Shown: positions 44,784-56,545, counted from the first letter of the stretch. The stretch: DNA of 64,000 nucleotides from Halosolutus gelatinilyticus (GCF_023028105.1 NZ_CP095491.1:124001-188000); one strand, 5' to 3'. Notes: generated from the letters alone by a model not told the origin. Numbers and translations are program-made.

Positions 44784-46274
44784 TCACTCGTCGTCGAGCG
44801 CCTGCCACGACAGCCGCGGGTTCCGCGCCGCGCTGGTCTGGTCGATCCGGCGGGCGGTGGTCCGATCGGGCGCAGCCTCGAGCGTCTCATCGTCCTCGGC
44901 GACGACCGCGTCGAAGGCGGCGGCGAGCCGATCGAGCGTGTCCTTCCCCTCGACTTCGGTCGGTTCGGTCATCAGGGCCTCGGGGACGATCTCGGGCCAC
45001 TTGGTCGTCGGCGGGTGGACGCCGTAGTCGAGCATCCGCTTGGCGACGTCAGCGGCATCCTGGTCGCCCGCGCTGGCGACGAACTCGTGGTGGAACGGCC
45101 CGTAGGGCACGTCGTACTCGATCTGGCTGGCGAGGTAGTTCGCGTTGAGCACCGCCTTCGCGCTGGCATCCAGCAGCCCCTCGTCGCCGAGGCGGGCGAT
45201 GTAGGCGAAGGCCTTCACGAGCACGAGCCAGTTGCCGTGGTAGCCGTGGACCTTCCCGATCGTGTGCTCGGGATCGAACAGTTCGTACGCTGGTTCGGTC
45301 CCCTTCCCCGACCCGTCCTCGCGGACGCGCGGGGCGGGCAGGAACGGCGCGAGGTCCCCGACGACGCCGACGGGGCCGGCGCCGGGACCGCCGCCGCCGT
45401 GGGGCGTCGCGAACGTCTTGTGGACGTTGTAGTGCATCACGTCGAAGCCCATATCGCCGGGCCGGGCGCGGCCGAGCAGGGCGTTCAGGTTCGCCCCGTC
45501 GTAGTAGAGCAATCCGCCGACGTCGTGGACCATCTCGGCGATCTCGGCGATGTCGCGCTCGAACAGCCCGAGCGTGTTCGGGTTCGTCAGCATGAGCGCC
45601 GCGGTGTTCTCCGACAGCGCCGCCTCGAGCGCGTCGAGGTCGACCCGTCCCGCGTCGTTGCTGGGCAGCGAGACGACGTCGTAGCCGCCGAGCGCGGCGG
45701 TCGCGAAGTTCGTCCCGTGGGCGCTCTCCGGGATGATCACTTCGTCGCGGTGATCCTCGCCGTTGTGTTCGTGGTAGGCCGCGGCGACCCGGATGCCGAC
45801 GAACTCGCCCGCCGCTCCCGCGGGCGGCTGGAGGGTCACGGCGTCCATTCCGCCGATCCGCCCGAGGTAGTCCTGCAACCGGTACATGAGTTCGAGCGCC
45901 CCTTGGATCGATCGGTCGGACCGATCGGGGTGGACCGCCGCGGTCGGCAGCGCGGCCACGTCCTCGGTGAACTTCGGATTGTACTTCATCGTACACGACC
46001 CGAGCGGGTACGGACCGCTGTCGATCCCGTAGACCATCTGGGAGAGCCGCGTGTAGTGGCGGGCCAGTTCCGGCTCGGAGAGTTCCGGGAGCTCGAGCGA
46101 GTCCCGGGTGAGGTCGTCCGGTAGCGGCGAATCGTCGCCGTCGATCTCGACCCTCGTTCGATCCTTCTCCGAGAGCAGCGGTTCGTACTGCCCGTCGTCG
46201 ACGTAGCGGGCTTGGTCGTACCGACTGCCGCGAGATCCGCCTCCGTTACCGAATCCGTCCTGGTCGGCCGTCAT
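44784..46274 (-). CDS. gcvPB: glycine dehydrogenase (decarboxylating) subunit 2
   Basis: 496 residues. The PLP lysine is in [20 protein letters not shown]; other motifs are [27 protein letters not shown] and [12 protein letters not shown]. With subunit 1 it forms the P protein of the glycine cleavage system (glycine to CO2 and aminomethyl-lipoyl-H). ATG 46274 overlaps the stop of gcvPA (ATGA), so both subunits are translated together. The frame extends much further upstream, but that part is the shadow of gcvPA. Confidence 0.97.
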   Translation of the reverse strand: MTADQDGFGNGGGSRGSRYDQARYVDDGQYEPLLSEKDRTRVEIDGDDSPLPDDLTRDSLELPELSEPELARHYTRLSQMVYGIDSGPYPLGSCTMKYNPKFTEDVAALPTAAVHPDRSDRSIQGALELMYRLQDYLGRIGGMDAVTLQPPAGAAGEFVGIRVAAAYHEHNGEDHRDEVIIPESAHGTNFATAALGGYDVVSLPSNDAGRVDLDALEAALSENTAALMLTNPNTLGLFERDIAEIAEMVHDVGGLLYYDGANLNALLGRARPGDMGFDVMHYNVHKTFATPHGGGGPGAGPVGVVGDLAPFLPAPRVREDGSGKGTEPAYELFDPEHTIGKVHGYHGNWLVLVKAFAYIARLGDEGLLDASAKAVLNANYLASQIEYDVPYGPFHHEFVASAGDQDAADVAKRMLDYGVHPPTTKWPEIVPEALMTEPTEVEGKDTLDRLAAAFDAVVAEDDETLEAAPDRTTARRIDQTSAARNPRLSWQALDDE

Positions 46275-47608
46275 CCCATCACCCCCTCGATCGCCTCGAC
46301 GAAGGCGTCGACCCGATCGTCCGGGACGCCGGCGACGCAGACCTGGAGCAGGTGATCGTCGATGACGTGCACCGCGAAGCCGTACGTTTCGAGGTCCGCA
46401 GCGACCGCCGCCGCGGGCTGGTCGACGTGCGCGACGAACTCGCGGAGGTGCCGACGATCGTGGACCGGCGCCTTGACGCCGACGATCGGGTCGAGTCGCG
46501 CGGCGAGGTCCTCCGCCCGCGTGACGCCGCGTTTGGCGAGGTCGATCATGCCGGACGGCCCCAGGTAGGCGGCGTGCATCGCGGTTCGCAGCGCCACCCA
46601 GGCCTGGTTCGTGCAGATGTTGCTCGTCGCCCGCTCGCGCCGGATGTGCTGTTCGCGGGTCTGCAGCGTGAGCGTGTACGCGCGCCGATCGGTCGCGTCC
46701 TCGCTGGCGCCGACCAGCCTGCCGGGGACCTGGCGCAAATACTCCTCGCGACAGGCGAACAGACCCAGCCCCATCCCGTAGCTGGTCGGCAGCCCGAGCA
46801 CGCTCGCGTCGCCGACGACGACGTCGGCGCCGACGTCGGCGGGCCGCCGGAGCAGGGAGAGCGCGATCGGATCGGAGCCGAGCACGAACAGCGCGTCGCG
46901 GTCGGCCGCGATATCGCCGATCGCGTCGAGGCGCTCCTCGATCGTCCCGCGGACGGTCGGGTTCTCGGCGTAGACCATCACGCACTCCTCGTCGACGCGC
47001 TCTTCGAGCGCCGCGAGGTCGACGTTGCCGTCGTCCATCGGGTACGTCTCGATCTCGAGGTCGGTGCCGGCGACGTAGTTCGAGAGCGTGCTCTTTCGTC
47101 CGTCGAGCAACAGGTCGGGGACGAGCACGCGGTGGCCGCTCGTCTCGCGGACCCGATCGGCGAGCGTGGCGGCCTCGCCGAGGGCCGTCGCGGCGTCGTA
47201 CATCGAGCAGTTCGCGATCTCGAGGCCGGCCAGCTCGACCAGCAGCGACTGGTACTCGAACAGCGCCTGGAGGAACCCCTGCGAGATCTCCGGCTGGTAC
47301 TGGGTGTACGACGTGAGAAACTCCGATCGATCGGCGAGGTGGTCGACCAGCGACGGCACGTAGTAGCCGTAGTGGCCGCGTCCGAGCAACTCCGTCAGGT
47401 CGTCGTTGCGACCGAGGACCGAGCGAACGAGCCGTCGGGTCTCGCGTTCCGTCCGCGCGTCGATCCCGAACTCGTCGTCGAACTGTACGTCCGCGGGAAT
47501 GTCGAAGAGGTCGTCGATCGCGTCGACGCCGATCGCCTCGAGCATCGCCGCCTGTTCGTCGGCCGTGTGGGGAGCGTACGGACTCCCCGTGGTGTCTGTT
47601 CCGTGCAT
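46271..47608 (-). CDS. gcvPA: glycine dehydrogenase (decarboxylating) subunit 1
   Basis: 445 residues from ATG 47608 ([14 protein letters not shown]). Motifs typical of subunit 1: [50 protein letters not shown] and [17 protein letters not shown]; no PLP lysine, which sits in subunit 2. No gcvT or gcvH is next to the pair in this window. The frame runs on to 47806 but without family similarity. Confidence 0.96.
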   Translation of the reverse strand: MHGTDTTGSPYAPHTADEQAAMLEAIGVDAIDDLFDIPADVQFDDEFGIDARTERETRRLVRSVLGRNDDLTELLGRGHYGYYVPSLVDHLADRSEFLTSYTQYQPEISQGFLQALFEYQSLLVELAGLEIANCSMYDAATALGEAATLADRVRETSGHRVLVPDLLLDGRKSTLSNYVAGTDLEIETYPMDDGNVDLAALEERVDEECVMVYAENPTVRGTIEERLDAIGDIAADRDALFVLGSDPIALSLLRRPADVGADVVVGDASVLGLPTSYGMGLGLFACREEYLRQVPGRLVGASEDATDRRAYTLTLQTREQHIRRERATSNICTNQAWVALRTAMHAAYLGPSGMIDLAKRGVTRAEDLAARLDPIVGVKAPVHDRRHLREFVAHVDQPAAAVAADLETYGFAVHVIDDHLLQVCVAGVPDDRVDAFVEAIEGVMG

Positions 47609-47795
47609 AGTTAGGCCAGGTCGCGCAGGTCTCGGTCGACCGATCCGGACAGTCCCTTCCCACACCGATGCGGTCGGCAGCGCGGTTCGATCCGAGACAC
47701 GATACACGGCTCTAACGGGTACGGGATAATGAACGCACCCCTTCGGCCCCTCTACGGCGCGCCGAGGGTCGAACCGCGACCGCACCAGGGACCGG

Positions 47796-49094
47796 TCACG
47801 ACGCATCCTCGTCCGGATCGGCGTCGGACTCGAGTTCGGGATCGCGGCCGGGGTCGACGCCGGGAGCGTCGGGCGTCGAGGGGTCGGTGCGCTCGTTTCT
47901 CACCGTCGCCTCGGCGTCAGCGTCCTCCGGATCCGCGTCCGCCGCGGCATTTTCGGTCCGAATCCCGGTGTCCGGATCGGTATCCGTCGCCGCGTCGTCG
48001 GTCGCGTCGGTCGCGTCGGCGGGACCGACGTCGGCGGGAGCCGCGTGCTGTGCCGGCGGAACGTCGGGACTGGCCGATCGCTCGCGGGCGAACAGATCGA
48101 GCGCGATCTTCGCGCCGCCGAGGACGACCGGTCCGACGAAGAGGCCGACGCCGCCGAAGACGACGATACCACCGAAGATGCCGACGACGATGATCGCGGA
48201 GTTGAACGCGCCGGTCTTGCCGATGAGCGCCGGTCGCAGGTACGTATCCGACATGCTGACGATCGATCCGTAAGCGACGAGCACGACCGCCGGGATCAAC
48301 TGCCCGACCGCGATGAGATAGAGCGAAACCGGGACCCAGACCCCGAACGCGCCGACTAGCGGTAGTAACGCGAGCACGAACGTCGCGACGGTGAGGAACG
48401 CGATCGCGGGGACGCCGAGCAGCACCAGTCCGACGCCGAGCAACACCGCCTGGATGGCCGCGACGGCGACGTTGCCGACGACGGACGCCCACATGAGCTG
48501 ATCCAGTCCGGCGAACAACTCCGCCAACACGTCGTCCTCGACCGGAACGACCCGTTGGGTCCAGGCGACCAGCCGATCGCCGTCGCGCAGCAGCGCGAAG
48601 AGGACGAACAACGTCACGGTCAATCCGATGAGAATTGCAGGGAGACCGGTGACGAAATCGATGCCGGTGGTCGCAAATCCCTGTAACGTCGTCTCGATCG
48701 GCTGCTGGTACGTCTCGTACAGGTCGACGAGATCGACCGAGAGACCTGTCGTCTCGAGGCGTTCCTCCACGTCCTCGACGGCGAGGGTCCCCTGTTGAAT
48801 CGCCGTAATCAGTTCGAGCGCCTGCCGGAGCGCGAGCGCGAGCACGTACATCGTCGGCAGCAGGATCGCGAGGATCGCGACGACGACGAGCGTGAGTGCC
48901 GCAATCATCGGTCGCACGTACGTCTCGAGACGCCGCTGTGCCGGCATGAGAATGTACGCGAGCACGACTCCGAGGAGGATGTACTGGAGGTACGGCAGGA
49001 TGATGAGCATCGCGAGCAGGGCGCTCGCCACCGTGAGCAGGGTCAGCCCCGTTCGCTCCGAGATCCACCCCCGGCCGTCCGAATCGTCGTCCAT
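47796..49094 (-). CDS. AI-2E family transporter
   Basis: 432 residues from ATG 49094 ([10 protein letters not shown]). Eight helices of the AI-2E (PF01594/PerM) family: [52 protein letters not shown], and [29 protein letters not shown] near the end. The last 110 residues are an acidic Asp/Ala/Thr tail ([19 protein letters not shown]), an unusual length for the family. Proton-driven export is known for some members; the substrate here is unknown. Confidence 0.93.
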   Translation of the reverse strand: MDDDSDGRGWISERTGLTLLTVASALLAMLIILPYLQYILLGVVLAYILMPAQRRLETYVRPMIAALTLVVVAILAILLPTMYVLALALRQALELITAIQQGTLAVEDVEERLETTGLSVDLVDLYETYQQPIETTLQGFATTGIDFVTGLPAILIGLTVTLFVLFALLRDGDRLVAWTQRVVPVEDDVLAELFAGLDQLMWASVVGNVAVAAIQAVLLGVGLVLLGVPAIAFLTVATFVLALLPLVGAFGVWVPVSLYLIAVGQLIPAVVLVAYGSIVSMSDTYLRPALIGKTGAFNSAIIVVGIFGGIVVFGGVGLFVGPVVLGGAKIALDLFARERSASPDVPPAQHAAPADVGPADATDATDDAATDTDPDTGIRTENAAADADPEDADAEATVRNERTDPSTPDAPGVDPGRDPELESDADPDEDAS

Positions 49095-49190
49095 ACTCGT
49101 AGGTAGACGGCGCGCCCTCATTTATCCGGGGTATCGATCGCGGAGAAAACCCGCGGAGAAAACTTCGCCGCTCGGATCGATCGGAACCGC

Positions 49191-50528
49191 CTACTCGACG
49201 TAGCGGTACTTCCGCTCGCCCATGCGACCCCAGCCGTCGAAGACGAACTCGTCGCTCGGCGTCGTGAACTCCTCGACGTCGACGTCCATCTCGTGGTTGT
49301 GGGCGTCGTGGATCTCCTCGTAGTCCGCCCAGGAGAGTTCGTAGCGGGCGTCGAGTTGCTCGTCGACGTCGAGCGCTTCGATCTCCGACTCCCAGCCCTC
49401 CTGGACGGTTTCGGCGTGGATCTCCGCCTGCGCGCCGCTGCCGTAGGAGCCGATGAGCAGCGTCTCGCCGGTCAGATCCCTGCCGGCCTCGAACGCCGTC
49501 TTGAGCGCGCTCGCGCGGGCGACGTGGACGGATCCGGTATACCAGTTGCCGACCTCGCGGGAGATCGTCAGCGTCGGATCGATCGTCGCGTCGTACCACG
49601 CCTGGTAGCGCTCCGTTTCTTTGAGCGCGTCCATGTACTCGCGCAGCGCGTCGTGGTACGCTTCGTCGTCGTCGAACGCCTCGGCGCGCGGCTGGCGGCC
49701 GATCTCCGCGGCCAGATCGTCTTCGATACTCGTGTCCCGGATGACGTGCCGGTACGCGAGCAGGGCCGCCCTCCGGACCATGCCGGGGAACGGCGTGTGG
49801 AACGGCGCGAAGGTGAAATCGTCGGGATGGACGTCGCCCGCGACGCTTTCGTAGTCCTCCAAGGCTTCGCGCATCCGGGCGAGGTATACCTGGATCGATC
49901 GCTTACCGTCGACGGAGGGGAACTGCTGGTTCGGCTTGAGGAAGTCGGTCTCGTCGGCCGAGCCGTAGCCCTGATCGGTCGAGAGTTCGACGAGGCTCGG
50001 ATCCTCGCTGATGTACATCGCGACCGCGCCCGCACCCTGGGTCGCCTCGCCGGCGTCGCCGCGGGCGTAGAGAGCGGTGTCGGTCGCGATCACGAGCGCA
50101 CCGCGGCCGCGGTTGCGGCCCGCGCGGATCCAGTTGTACGCGTCGTCCAAGCTCTGGGTGCCCGCGATGCAGGCGAACTTGCGCTCGCCCTTGTTCGCGT
50201 GGTGGAAGTCGCTGCCGAACACCTGTTCGAGGCAGCCTGCGACGTACGTCGAAACCGGCTTCGAGTTGTCGAACGCGCTCTCGGTCGCGACGTCGATCCG
50301 GCCGATGTCGTCCGGCTCGAGCCCCTTTCGCTCCATCAGTCGGCGGGCGGCGTTCGCCGCCATCGTCACGATGTCCTCGTAACTGTCGGGGAACGAGCTG
50401 GCGTTGAGTCCGAGCCCCTTCGTGTACTTCTCGGGGTCTTCGCCCTTCTGCGGCGCGAACGTGCCGGGCAAGTCGAGTTTGAGATTCCCGGTCCAGATCT
50501 CGATCGCGTCGATACCGACTGCTGTCAT
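49191..50528 (-). CDS. hmgB: hydroxymethylglutaryl-CoA synthase
   Basis: 445 residues. It condenses acetyl-CoA with acetoacetyl-CoA for the mevalonate route to archaeal lipids. The catalytic triad is visible: Glu in DVATESAFDN, Cys in KFACIAGTQSLDDA and His in APFHTPFPGM. Also GKRSIQVYLARM and LIGSYGSGAQAEIH. The length and start ATG 50528 fit haloarchaeal enzymes. TATA-like box at 50549-50557 (minus ccatatagc) 25 bases upstream predicts a leaderless mRNA. Confidence 0.97.
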   Translation of the reverse strand: MTAVGIDAIEIWTGNLKLDLPGTFAPQKGEDPEKYTKGLGLNASSFPDSYEDIVTMAANAARRLMERKGLEPDDIGRIDVATESAFDNSKPVSTYVAGCLEQVFGSDFHHANKGERKFACIAGTQSLDDAYNWIRAGRNRGRGALVIATDTALYARGDAGEATQGAGAVAMYISEDPSLVELSTDQGYGSADETDFLKPNQQFPSVDGKRSIQVYLARMREALEDYESVAGDVHPDDFTFAPFHTPFPGMVRRAALLAYRHVIRDTSIEDDLAAEIGRQPRAEAFDDDEAYHDALREYMDALKETERYQAWYDATIDPTLTISREVGNWYTGSVHVARASALKTAFEAGRDLTGETLLIGSYGSGAQAEIHAETVQEGWESEIEALDVDEQLDARYELSWADYEEIHDAHNHEMDVDVEEFTTPSDEFVFDGWGRMGERKYRYVE

Positions 50529-50607
50529 GGGTGGTGAATAATGACGACGCTATATGGTATTGTCGTTTGGTGTTTCGACGATCGTCGGAGAAGCGATTAC
50601 AGTCGCC

Positions 50608-52683
50608 TCATGAACAGAGATCGAACGGACCGTTTCCGTCGCCGTCGTCGATCATTACGTTACAGGTTTCGCCACCGACCACGCTGGCCTCGGCTTCGAC
50701 CGGGCGCGGTTCCCGTCCGGGCGAAGTCGAACCGGCGTCGACGTCCACGGCGACCTCCGTAAACGCCCCGGTAGAGGTCTCCGTGACGGTGTCGCTGACC
50801 GCGTTCCCGTTGGTGTCGTAGACGGTGAACGCGACGTCGACGCCCGGGTTGATCTCGTAGGCGAACGTCACTTGGGAGACGCCCGCCTGTCCCCCGCCGC
50901 TCTCGCCGGTGATTTCGGCGGTTGCGACCTCGAACGTCGGTTCGGTCACCGTCACGTTCGTCTCGTCTTGGTCTTCGGACCAGTAGCCGCTTACGATGGC
51001 TGTGAGCGTGTGCGTGCCGGCGTCACCCGCTACGGTGTCCCAGGTGAGCGTGACCTCGCCGTTTTCGTTGACGGAGGTTCGGTCGACCTCGGTGCCGTCG
51101 ACTTCGAGTATCACGTCCGCGCCGAAGGTCTGACGCACGTCAACGGTCACTTCCATGGTTTCGCCCTCGGTAACTGGGTCGTCCGTGTCGACGATTTTGA
51201 CGCCCAGGAAGTCGTCGATCGTGTACACTTCCGCAGCCCGAACGATGCCAGTATCGTCGTCGATCGTCCGTCCGCGAACGTCAATTTCCGGTTCGTCCCC
51301 CGTCTGGGTCGTGTACGTTAGCGTGACCCTCTCGGTCGCACCGGGGGCAACGGTTTCCTCGATCCCGTCGACCGCGTCGAACGTGCCGTCCTGCTCGCTG
51401 TCGACGTCCAACGTGATCTCCTGAGTCGTCGCTCGCTCGCCCCGATTCTCGACGACGACGTCGACGAGCAGGTCCTCGCCCTCTTCGACGGGATCTTGCG
51501 GATCAACCTCGGTCACGACGAGGCCCTTGCGCTCCCTGACATCGATCGTGAGCGTATCGCTGCTGCCGCCGCTAGAGACGTACAGTTCGAGCGTCCCCTC
51601 TCCCTCGACGTCAAATTCGGTTTCACCCCGGTTACTGTCCTCGCTGAAGTTTTCGACCGTTACGCCGGCAGCGGTGTCGTAGGCGAAGTCGAACGACGCT
51701 TCGGAGGCGCCGGCGTCGGCCGTGAACCGTGGCGTTGCCCCCGCCTCGATATAGTAGTCACAGCCCTCGCCATCCTCGCATTCCGACGCATTCTTCGCGG
51801 CGCCTTCGAACCAGACCTCGTACGCACCGCTCCCGTTTCCATCTCCCCCAGTGTTCCTCTCGGATCCGATAGCAAAGCCGTCTCCCAACGATTCTCCACC
51901 GCTCCCCACGCCGACCCGAGCGATCTCGAGTTCGAACTCGTCCTCGAGGTCGATCGTCACCACGCTGGAACCGCTCTCGGTATCGTTATAGCTCACCCCG
52001 CCGGTTTCGTCGAGCGCCGCTTCCCACCGTTCGACGCTTCGGGTCGGCAACGTGATCGTCGTTCCGGCGTCGAGCGTCGTCGTCCGCACCGGATCGAGCG
52101 ATTCGACGGTCACCGACGCCGTACCGGCCGCCTGTTCGTGTAGGTCCCCGTCGAGGAGCATCAGCGAGATGCGTTCGTTCCCGACCAACCGCTGTGCCCC
52201 AACGGAGACGTTCGCGTCGCCGAACTGATCGTAGACGAAGGAGTGTTCGATGACCGTCCGAGGAGCCCGCTCGTACTCGTTGTAGTCGGGTTCGTACACC
52301 AAGTGTCGAGTTTCGAATTCGTGTTCGCTGCCGTCGGGTTCCGCGATCGTAACGTTCGATCCCGGTTCGATCGTCCGTACAGTTCCCCTCGGATGGGACG
52401 GATTGATAGTAGCGTACCGGGATCGGTACTGCGTGCCGAGTTCGATCGACACGCCGAGCGTTCCGCCGGTCGTTCCCGTGTTCAATATCGAATCTCGTAG
52501 CTCGACGAGATCGCCCCGGACGCGATCGTTGTGATCGATCTCGACGGCCCGGTTCTGCTCGGGAACGGCGTTGACCTGATAGAGGGCGAGGGCGGAGAAC
52601 GCGATCGCGAGGAGGAGGACCGCGCCGATCTGGATCGTCACGGCGCGCTCGCCGATCGTGCGCCCGGCCCCCCATCGTGACAT
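50608..52683 (-). CDS. large exported protein with pilin-like N-terminus and CARDB-like domains
   Basis: 691 residues. The N-terminus RTIGERAVTIQIGAVLLLAI with a helix to about residue 40, followed by VPEQNRAVEIDHNDRV, resembles the archaeal 'type IV pilin N-terminal' proteins that carry a signal-anchor helix. Beta-rich domains follow: one at 60-190, one at 210-380 with a Cys pair (CEDGEGCDYY), then a CARDB-like domain (VTEVDPQDPVEEGEDLLVDV, TTQEITLDVDSEQDG) near 390-470 and two further immunoglobulin-like parts to the end. A cell-surface structural or adhesion role is likely. No close family name. Confidence 0.8.
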   Translation of the reverse strand: MSRWGAGRTIGERAVTIQIGAVLLLAIAFSALALYQVNAVPEQNRAVEIDHNDRVRGDLVELRDSILNTGTTGGTLGVSIELGTQYRSRYATINPSHPRGTVRTIEPGSNVTIAEPDGSEHEFETRHLVYEPDYNEYERAPRTVIEHSFVYDQFGDANVSVGAQRLVGNERISLMLLDGDLHEQAAGTASVTVESLDPVRTTTLDAGTTITLPTRSVERWEAALDETGGVSYNDTESGSSVVTIDLEDEFELEIARVGVGSGGESLGDGFAIGSERNTGGDGNGSGAYEVWFEGAAKNASECEDGEGCDYYIEAGATPRFTADAGASEASFDFAYDTAAGVTVENFSEDSNRGETEFDVEGEGTLELYVSSGGSSDTLTIDVRERKGLVVTEVDPQDPVEEGEDLLVDVVVENRGERATTQEITLDVDSEQDGTFDAVDGIEETVAPGATERVTLTYTTQTGDEPEIDVRGRTIDDDTGIVRAAEVYTIDDFLGVKIVDTDDPVTEGETMEVTVDVRQTFGADVILEVDGTEVDRTSVNENGEVTLTWDTVAGDAGTHTLTAIVSGYWSEDQDETNVTVTEPTFEVATAEITGESGGGQAGVSQVTFAYEINPGVDVAFTVYDTNGNAVSDTVTETSTGAFTEVAVDVDAGSTSPGREPRPVEAEASVVGGETCNVMIDDGDGNGPFDLCS

Positions 52684-52754
52684 ACGCGACGATAGTTCTG
52701 ACTCCTTAAACGCTTACTGGCCACGAGAGGGGCCGCTACCGAAGCTGGTGGTCG

Positions 52755-55010
52755 TTATTCCTGCTGGGCGTCGACGACCGCCACGCCCGCGAGGTTCACG
52801 ATGTCCTTCACCTCGTCGCCGCGCTGGAGGACGTGGACGGGTTTGTCCATCCCGACGAGCATCGGGCCGATCGCGTCCGCGCCGCCCAGCCGCTGGAGCA
52901 GCTTGTAGCCGATGTTACCCGACTCGAGGTTCGGAAAGACGAGGACGTTCGCGGGCTCCTCGAGTTCCGAGAAGCCGTAGGTTCCCTCGAGGATGTCCTC
53001 GACGACCGCCGTGTCGGCCTGCATCTCGCCGTCGACCGGGAAGTCGACGTCGGGATCGGCCTGGAGCATCTTCGCGGCTCGGCGGGGTTTGCGGGTCCCC
53101 TCGTTGTTGACGCTGCCGAAGTTGGAGTAGGACAGCAGCGCCGCCCGCGGCTCGATGTTGAACCGTCGGGCGAGCTTGCCGGTCTGCTTCGTCACTTCCG
53201 CGAGGACCTCCTCGTCGGGGGCCTGGTTGACCGTCGCGTCGGCCACGAAGATCACGCGGTTCTTGAACGTGAGCAAGTAGACACCCGCGGCGTAGTCGAC
53301 ATCGTCTGCGGTTCCAATCACCTGCAGCGGCGGCCGCAGCGCGGAGGGGTAGTGGTGGGAGAGGCCGGTCAGGAGTGCGTCGGCGTCGCCCCGTTCGACC
53401 ATCACGCTGCCGAAGTAGTTCGAGTCGTTCTCGATGAGCTCGCCTGCTTCGGTCCGCGTGATCCCCTTTCGGTGGCGCAGTTCATGGAGCCGTTCGGCGT
53501 AAGCGTCGTAGTCGCCGACCTCGGGGTCGGCGATCGTCGGATCGAAGTCGAGGCCGAGGCTCGCGGCGGTCTGTCGGATCTCTCCTTCGTCGCCGATGAG
53601 GATCGGAAGCGCGATCCCCTGCTCCTGGATCTGGTAGGCCGCCCGGATCATCTTCTCGTTCTCTCCCTCGGCGAGCGCGACCGTCTTGGGATCGCTCTTG
53701 GCCTTGTTGAGCACGACGCGCATCATCTCGCGGGACTTGCCCAGGCGCGCCTCGAGTTCCTCCTCGTACTCGTCGAGGTCGATCTCGGTGCGGGCTGCGC
53801 CCGACTCCATCGCGGCCTCGGCGATCGATGGCGCAACGGTGAAGAGGACGCGCGGATCGACCGGCTTCGGGATGATGTAGTCGGGCCCGAACTGGATCGG
53901 GTCGTCGCCGTAGGCCTTAACGACCGCGTCCGGCACGTCCTCGCGGGCGAGTTCCGCCAGCGCCCTGGCGCAGGCGACTTTCATCTCCTCGTTGATCTCG
54001 GTGGCGCGGACGTCGAGGGCGCCGCGGAAGATGAACGGGAACCCGAGGACGTTGTTGACCTGGTTCGGGTAGTCCGATCGGCCCGTCGCCATGATGACCG
54101 TGTCGTTGCGCGCGGCCTTGGCCTCCTCGTAGCCGATCTCCGGATCGGGATTGGCCATCGCGAAGACGATCGGATTCTCGGCCATCGACTGCACCATCTC
54201 CTGGCTGACGATGCCGCCGATCGAGAGGCCGACGAAGACGTCCGTGCCCCGCATCGCGTCGGCGAGGTCGCCCTCGGGGACGTCGCGGGCGAACTGTCGC
54301 TTGTACTCGTTGACGTCGCCGCGCCGCGCGCGCTCCTCGGTGATGATCCCCGAGGAGTCGCACATGGTGATGTTTTCCTTCTTACAGCCCAGCGAGACGT
54401 AGAAGCGGGCCGTCGCGATCGCACTCGCCCCGGCGCCGGAGAAGACGATCTCGAGGTCTTCGAGGTCCTTCCCGGCGATGTCGGCGGCGTTGAGCAGCGC
54501 GGCGCCGGAGATGATCGCCGTCCCGTGCTGGTCGTCGTGGAAGACGGGGATATCGATCTCCTCGCGGAGACGCTCCTCGATCGTGAAACAGCCGGGCGCC
54601 TTGATGTCCTCTAAGTTGACGCCGCCGAAGGTCGGTTCCATCATCTTCACCGCCTCGACGAGTTTGTCGGGATCCGCCTCGTCGAGTTCGATGTCGAAGA
54701 CGTCGATGTCGGCGAACCGCTTGAAGAGCACGCCTTTCCCCTCCATGACGGGTTTCGAGGCTTGCGCGCCGATGTCCCCCAGTCCGAGCACGGCGGAGCC
54801 GTTCGAGACGACGCCGACGAGGTTCCCCTTCGCCGTGTACGTGTAGGCGTCGGTCGGGTCCTCGTCGATCTCCATACACGGTGCGGCCACGCCGGGTGAG
54901 TACGCGAGCGAGAGGTCCCGTTGCGTGTTCGTCGGTTTCGTCGTCGATATCTCGATCTTTCCGGGCGGGTCCGTCCGGTGATACTCCAGGGCGTCCTCGT
55001 CTAGTCCCAT
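52755..55010 (-). CDS. maeB: NADP-dependent malic enzyme fused to phosphotransacetylase-like domain
   Basis: 751 residues from ATG 55010 ([10 protein letters not shown]). Residues 1-430 are the malic enzyme part: [53 protein letters not shown] and the NAD(P) site [14 protein letters not shown]. Residues 440-751 are the phosphate acetyltransferase-like C-terminal domain ([40 protein letters not shown]). It decarboxylates malate to pyruvate with NADP. T-rich stretch 55030-55040 may be the TATA. Full family length; the extended frame upstream to 55304 is not coding. Confidence 0.96.
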   Translation of the reverse strand: MGLDEDALEYHRTDPPGKIEISTTKPTNTQRDLSLAYSPGVAAPCMEIDEDPTDAYTYTAKGNLVGVVSNGSAVLGLGDIGAQASKPVMEGKGVLFKRFADIDVFDIELDEADPDKLVEAVKMMEPTFGGVNLEDIKAPGCFTIEERLREEIDIPVFHDDQHGTAIISGAALLNAADIAGKDLEDLEIVFSGAGASAIATARFYVSLGCKKENITMCDSSGIITEERARRGDVNEYKRQFARDVPEGDLADAMRGTDVFVGLSIGGIVSQEMVQSMAENPIVFAMANPDPEIGYEEAKAARNDTVIMATGRSDYPNQVNNVLGFPFIFRGALDVRATEINEEMKVACARALAELAREDVPDAVVKAYGDDPIQFGPDYIIPKPVDPRVLFTVAPSIAEAAMESGAARTEIDLDEYEEELEARLGKSREMMRVVLNKAKSDPKTVALAEGENEKMIRAAYQIQEQGIALPILIGDEGEIRQTAASLGLDFDPTIADPEVGDYDAYAERLHELRHRKGITRTEAGELIENDSNYFGSVMVERGDADALLTGLSHHYPSALRPPLQVIGTADDVDYAAGVYLLTFKNRVIFVADATVNQAPDEEVLAEVTKQTGKLARRFNIEPRAALLSYSNFGSVNNEGTRKPRRAAKMLQADPDVDFPVDGEMQADTAVVEDILEGTYGFSELEEPANVLVFPNLESGNIGYKLLQRLGGADAIGPMLVGMDKPVHVLQRGDEVKDIVNLAGVAVVDAQQE

Positions 55011-55160
55011 ACCGACGACAGTGTGGGGGAGGGTAAAAAACGATGCGAAAGGTAGTTTCGACGACTGTCGAAAACCTAGCTGGGAACGGACGACGGCGAC
55101 CGAATCGCGGGGGAGGGGTGATTCGACCGTTTTATACGCACCGCGGGATTGGGATGGGGT

Positions 55161-55631
55161 ATGGACGTCGCGCTTGGTGGGACGTTCGACCCCGTTCACG
55201 ACGGCCACCGGCGGCTGTTCGAACGAGCGTTCGAACTCGGAGACGTGACTGTCGGGTTGACGACCGACGAGCTCGCGCCGAAGACGCGCCACGTCGAACG
55301 GCACGTCAGGCCGTACGACGATCGGAAGCGAGCCCTCGAAACCGAACTCAATCGACTCGCGGACGAGTACGATCGCGAGTTCGAGGTCCGGCCGCTCGGA
55401 GAGCCGACCGGCATCGCGACCGAACCGCAGTTCGAGTATCTGGTCGTCTCACCCGAAACCCGCGACGGGGGCGAGCGAATTAACGAGATCCGGCGCGAAC
55501 GAGGCCACGAGCCGCTGGAGATCGTCGTCGTCCCGCACGTCCTCGCCGAGGACGGCGACATCATCTCGAGTACCCGGATCGTCCAGGGGGAAATCGACGA
55601 GCACGGCGCCGTCTTCTCCGACGAGGAGTGA
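55161..55631 (+). CDS. coaD: phosphopantetheine adenylyltransferase, archaeal type
   Basis: 156 residues. Nucleotidyltransferase fold: [20 protein letters not shown] (HxGH) near the start and [11 protein letters not shown] near residue 140 in the KMSKS position; [20 protein letters not shown] between. It makes dephospho-CoA from 4'-phosphopantetheine and ATP. A TATA box tttatac (55130-55137) lies about 25 bases before ATG 55161, so leaderless; the earlier in-frame start at 55149 is too near. Confidence 0.94.
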   Translation: MDVALGGTFDPVHDGHRRLFERAFELGDVTVGLTTDELAPKTRHVERHVRPYDDRKRALETELNRLADEYDREFEVRPLGEPTGIATEPQFEYLVVSPETRDGGERINEIRRERGHEPLEIVVVPHVLAEDGDIISSTRIVQGEIDEHGAVFSDEE

Positions 55632-55791
55632 CGGCGGTCCGGGCGATCGGTCGCCGCGTCGCGCGGATTGGGGCACCGTTTTGCGATCCGGAGACTCGGC
55701 TTCGCGGACCGTTTCGTCGATTTCGTCAGCGTAGTGTACACTTACGAGCGAGAAGCGAGTACCTGACCGACGAAACGATCGGCAACTGGCG

Positions 55792-56100
55792 CTACCAGCC
55801 GGGCGGCTCGAGACCCGCGGCCTCGAGGAGGTCCTTCCAGCGCGACTGGATCGAGAGCCGAGAGACGTCTGCGGCGTCGGCGACCGCACCCTGCGTTCGG
55901 CCGTCGCCCGCCACGAGCGCGCCGGCGTAGACGCTGGCTGCGAGGACCGGTCGTTTCGAGCGATCGGACTCCGGGACGTCCAACAGAAAGAGGTCGGTCG
56001 CACACGACCGCGCCTCGGCCGACAGATCGAGTCGATCGCCGATCTCGTCGAGCTGCTCGAGCCACGGTTCGTATTCGAGGCGGTCCCTGGCGCTGTGCAT
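55792..56100 (-). CDS. mini TFIIB-like protein (single cyclin fold)
   Basis: 102 residues: helices LEYEPWLEQLDEIGDRLDLS, ARSCATDLFLLDV, RPVLAASVYAGALVAGDGRT, and the closing helix-turn-helix AVADAADVSRLSIQSRWKDL. This is one cyclin-like repeat of transcription factor B, without the zinc ribbon and the second repeat, so it cannot recruit polymerase in the usual way. Such short TFB relatives are widespread in haloarchaea and may act as transcription modulators. ATG 56100 is preferred over the longer frame to 56235. Confidence 0.85.
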   Translation of the reverse strand: MHSARDRLEYEPWLEQLDEIGDRLDLSAEARSCATDLFLLDVPESDRSKRPVLAASVYAGALVAGDGRTQGAVADAADVSRLSIQSRWKDLLEAAGLEPPGW

Positions 56101-56371
56101 ACGACCAGCTATCGCGGCATCGAGGATAAACCCACGGACCGACGCCGGCGGCGAGCGCGGCGCACCGACGCTCGTCGTCGCTCGATCGCCCGCCGTCGCT
56201 CGAACGATCGTCCAATACGGCGCTACGCTGACCAACGTGCAGATACCAATGATTCAGCGATCCGGCCGTTCAACCACCGAATCACTAGGAGACGACTACT
56301 AAAGCACGACAGGTGCGAACGAGACGACGACGCTCGTCGCTCGGGTTCGAGCCGCGGCTTGCGTCCCGCCC

Positions 56372-56545
56372 ATGAAAGAGCCAACATGCAAGCTCGTCTG
56401 TACTGGCTGCGGTCTCGAGATGCCGTACCGAGATCGATCACTGGCCGAACAGGCGGCGGAGCTCCACCAACTCCGCGACTCGGAGCACGTGACGTTCATC
56501 GTTCCCCCGGACTGGTCGCCCGAGGAGCCGGTGAAACACGAGTAA
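56372..56545 (+). CDS. small Cys-containing protein, unknown
   Basis: 57 residues: MKEPTCKLVCTGCGLEMPYR, DRSLAEQAAELHQLRDSEHV and TFIVPPDWSPEEPVKHE. CTGCG plus the earlier Cys and a His at HQL could bind a metal ion. Open frame with good codon composition, ends 46 bases before tRNA-Leu. Similar tiny proteins are frequent in haloarchaea. Function unknown. Confidence 0.75.
   Translation: MKEPTCKLVCTGCGLEMPYRDRSLAEQAAELHQLRDSEHVTFIVPPDWSPEEPVKHE

Noticed and set aside
46274-47663. N-terminal half of a 959-residue frame continuing gcvPB
   Set aside because: This part is a frame-shifted shadow of gcvPA; the true gcvPB start overlaps the gcvPA stop at 46271-46274.
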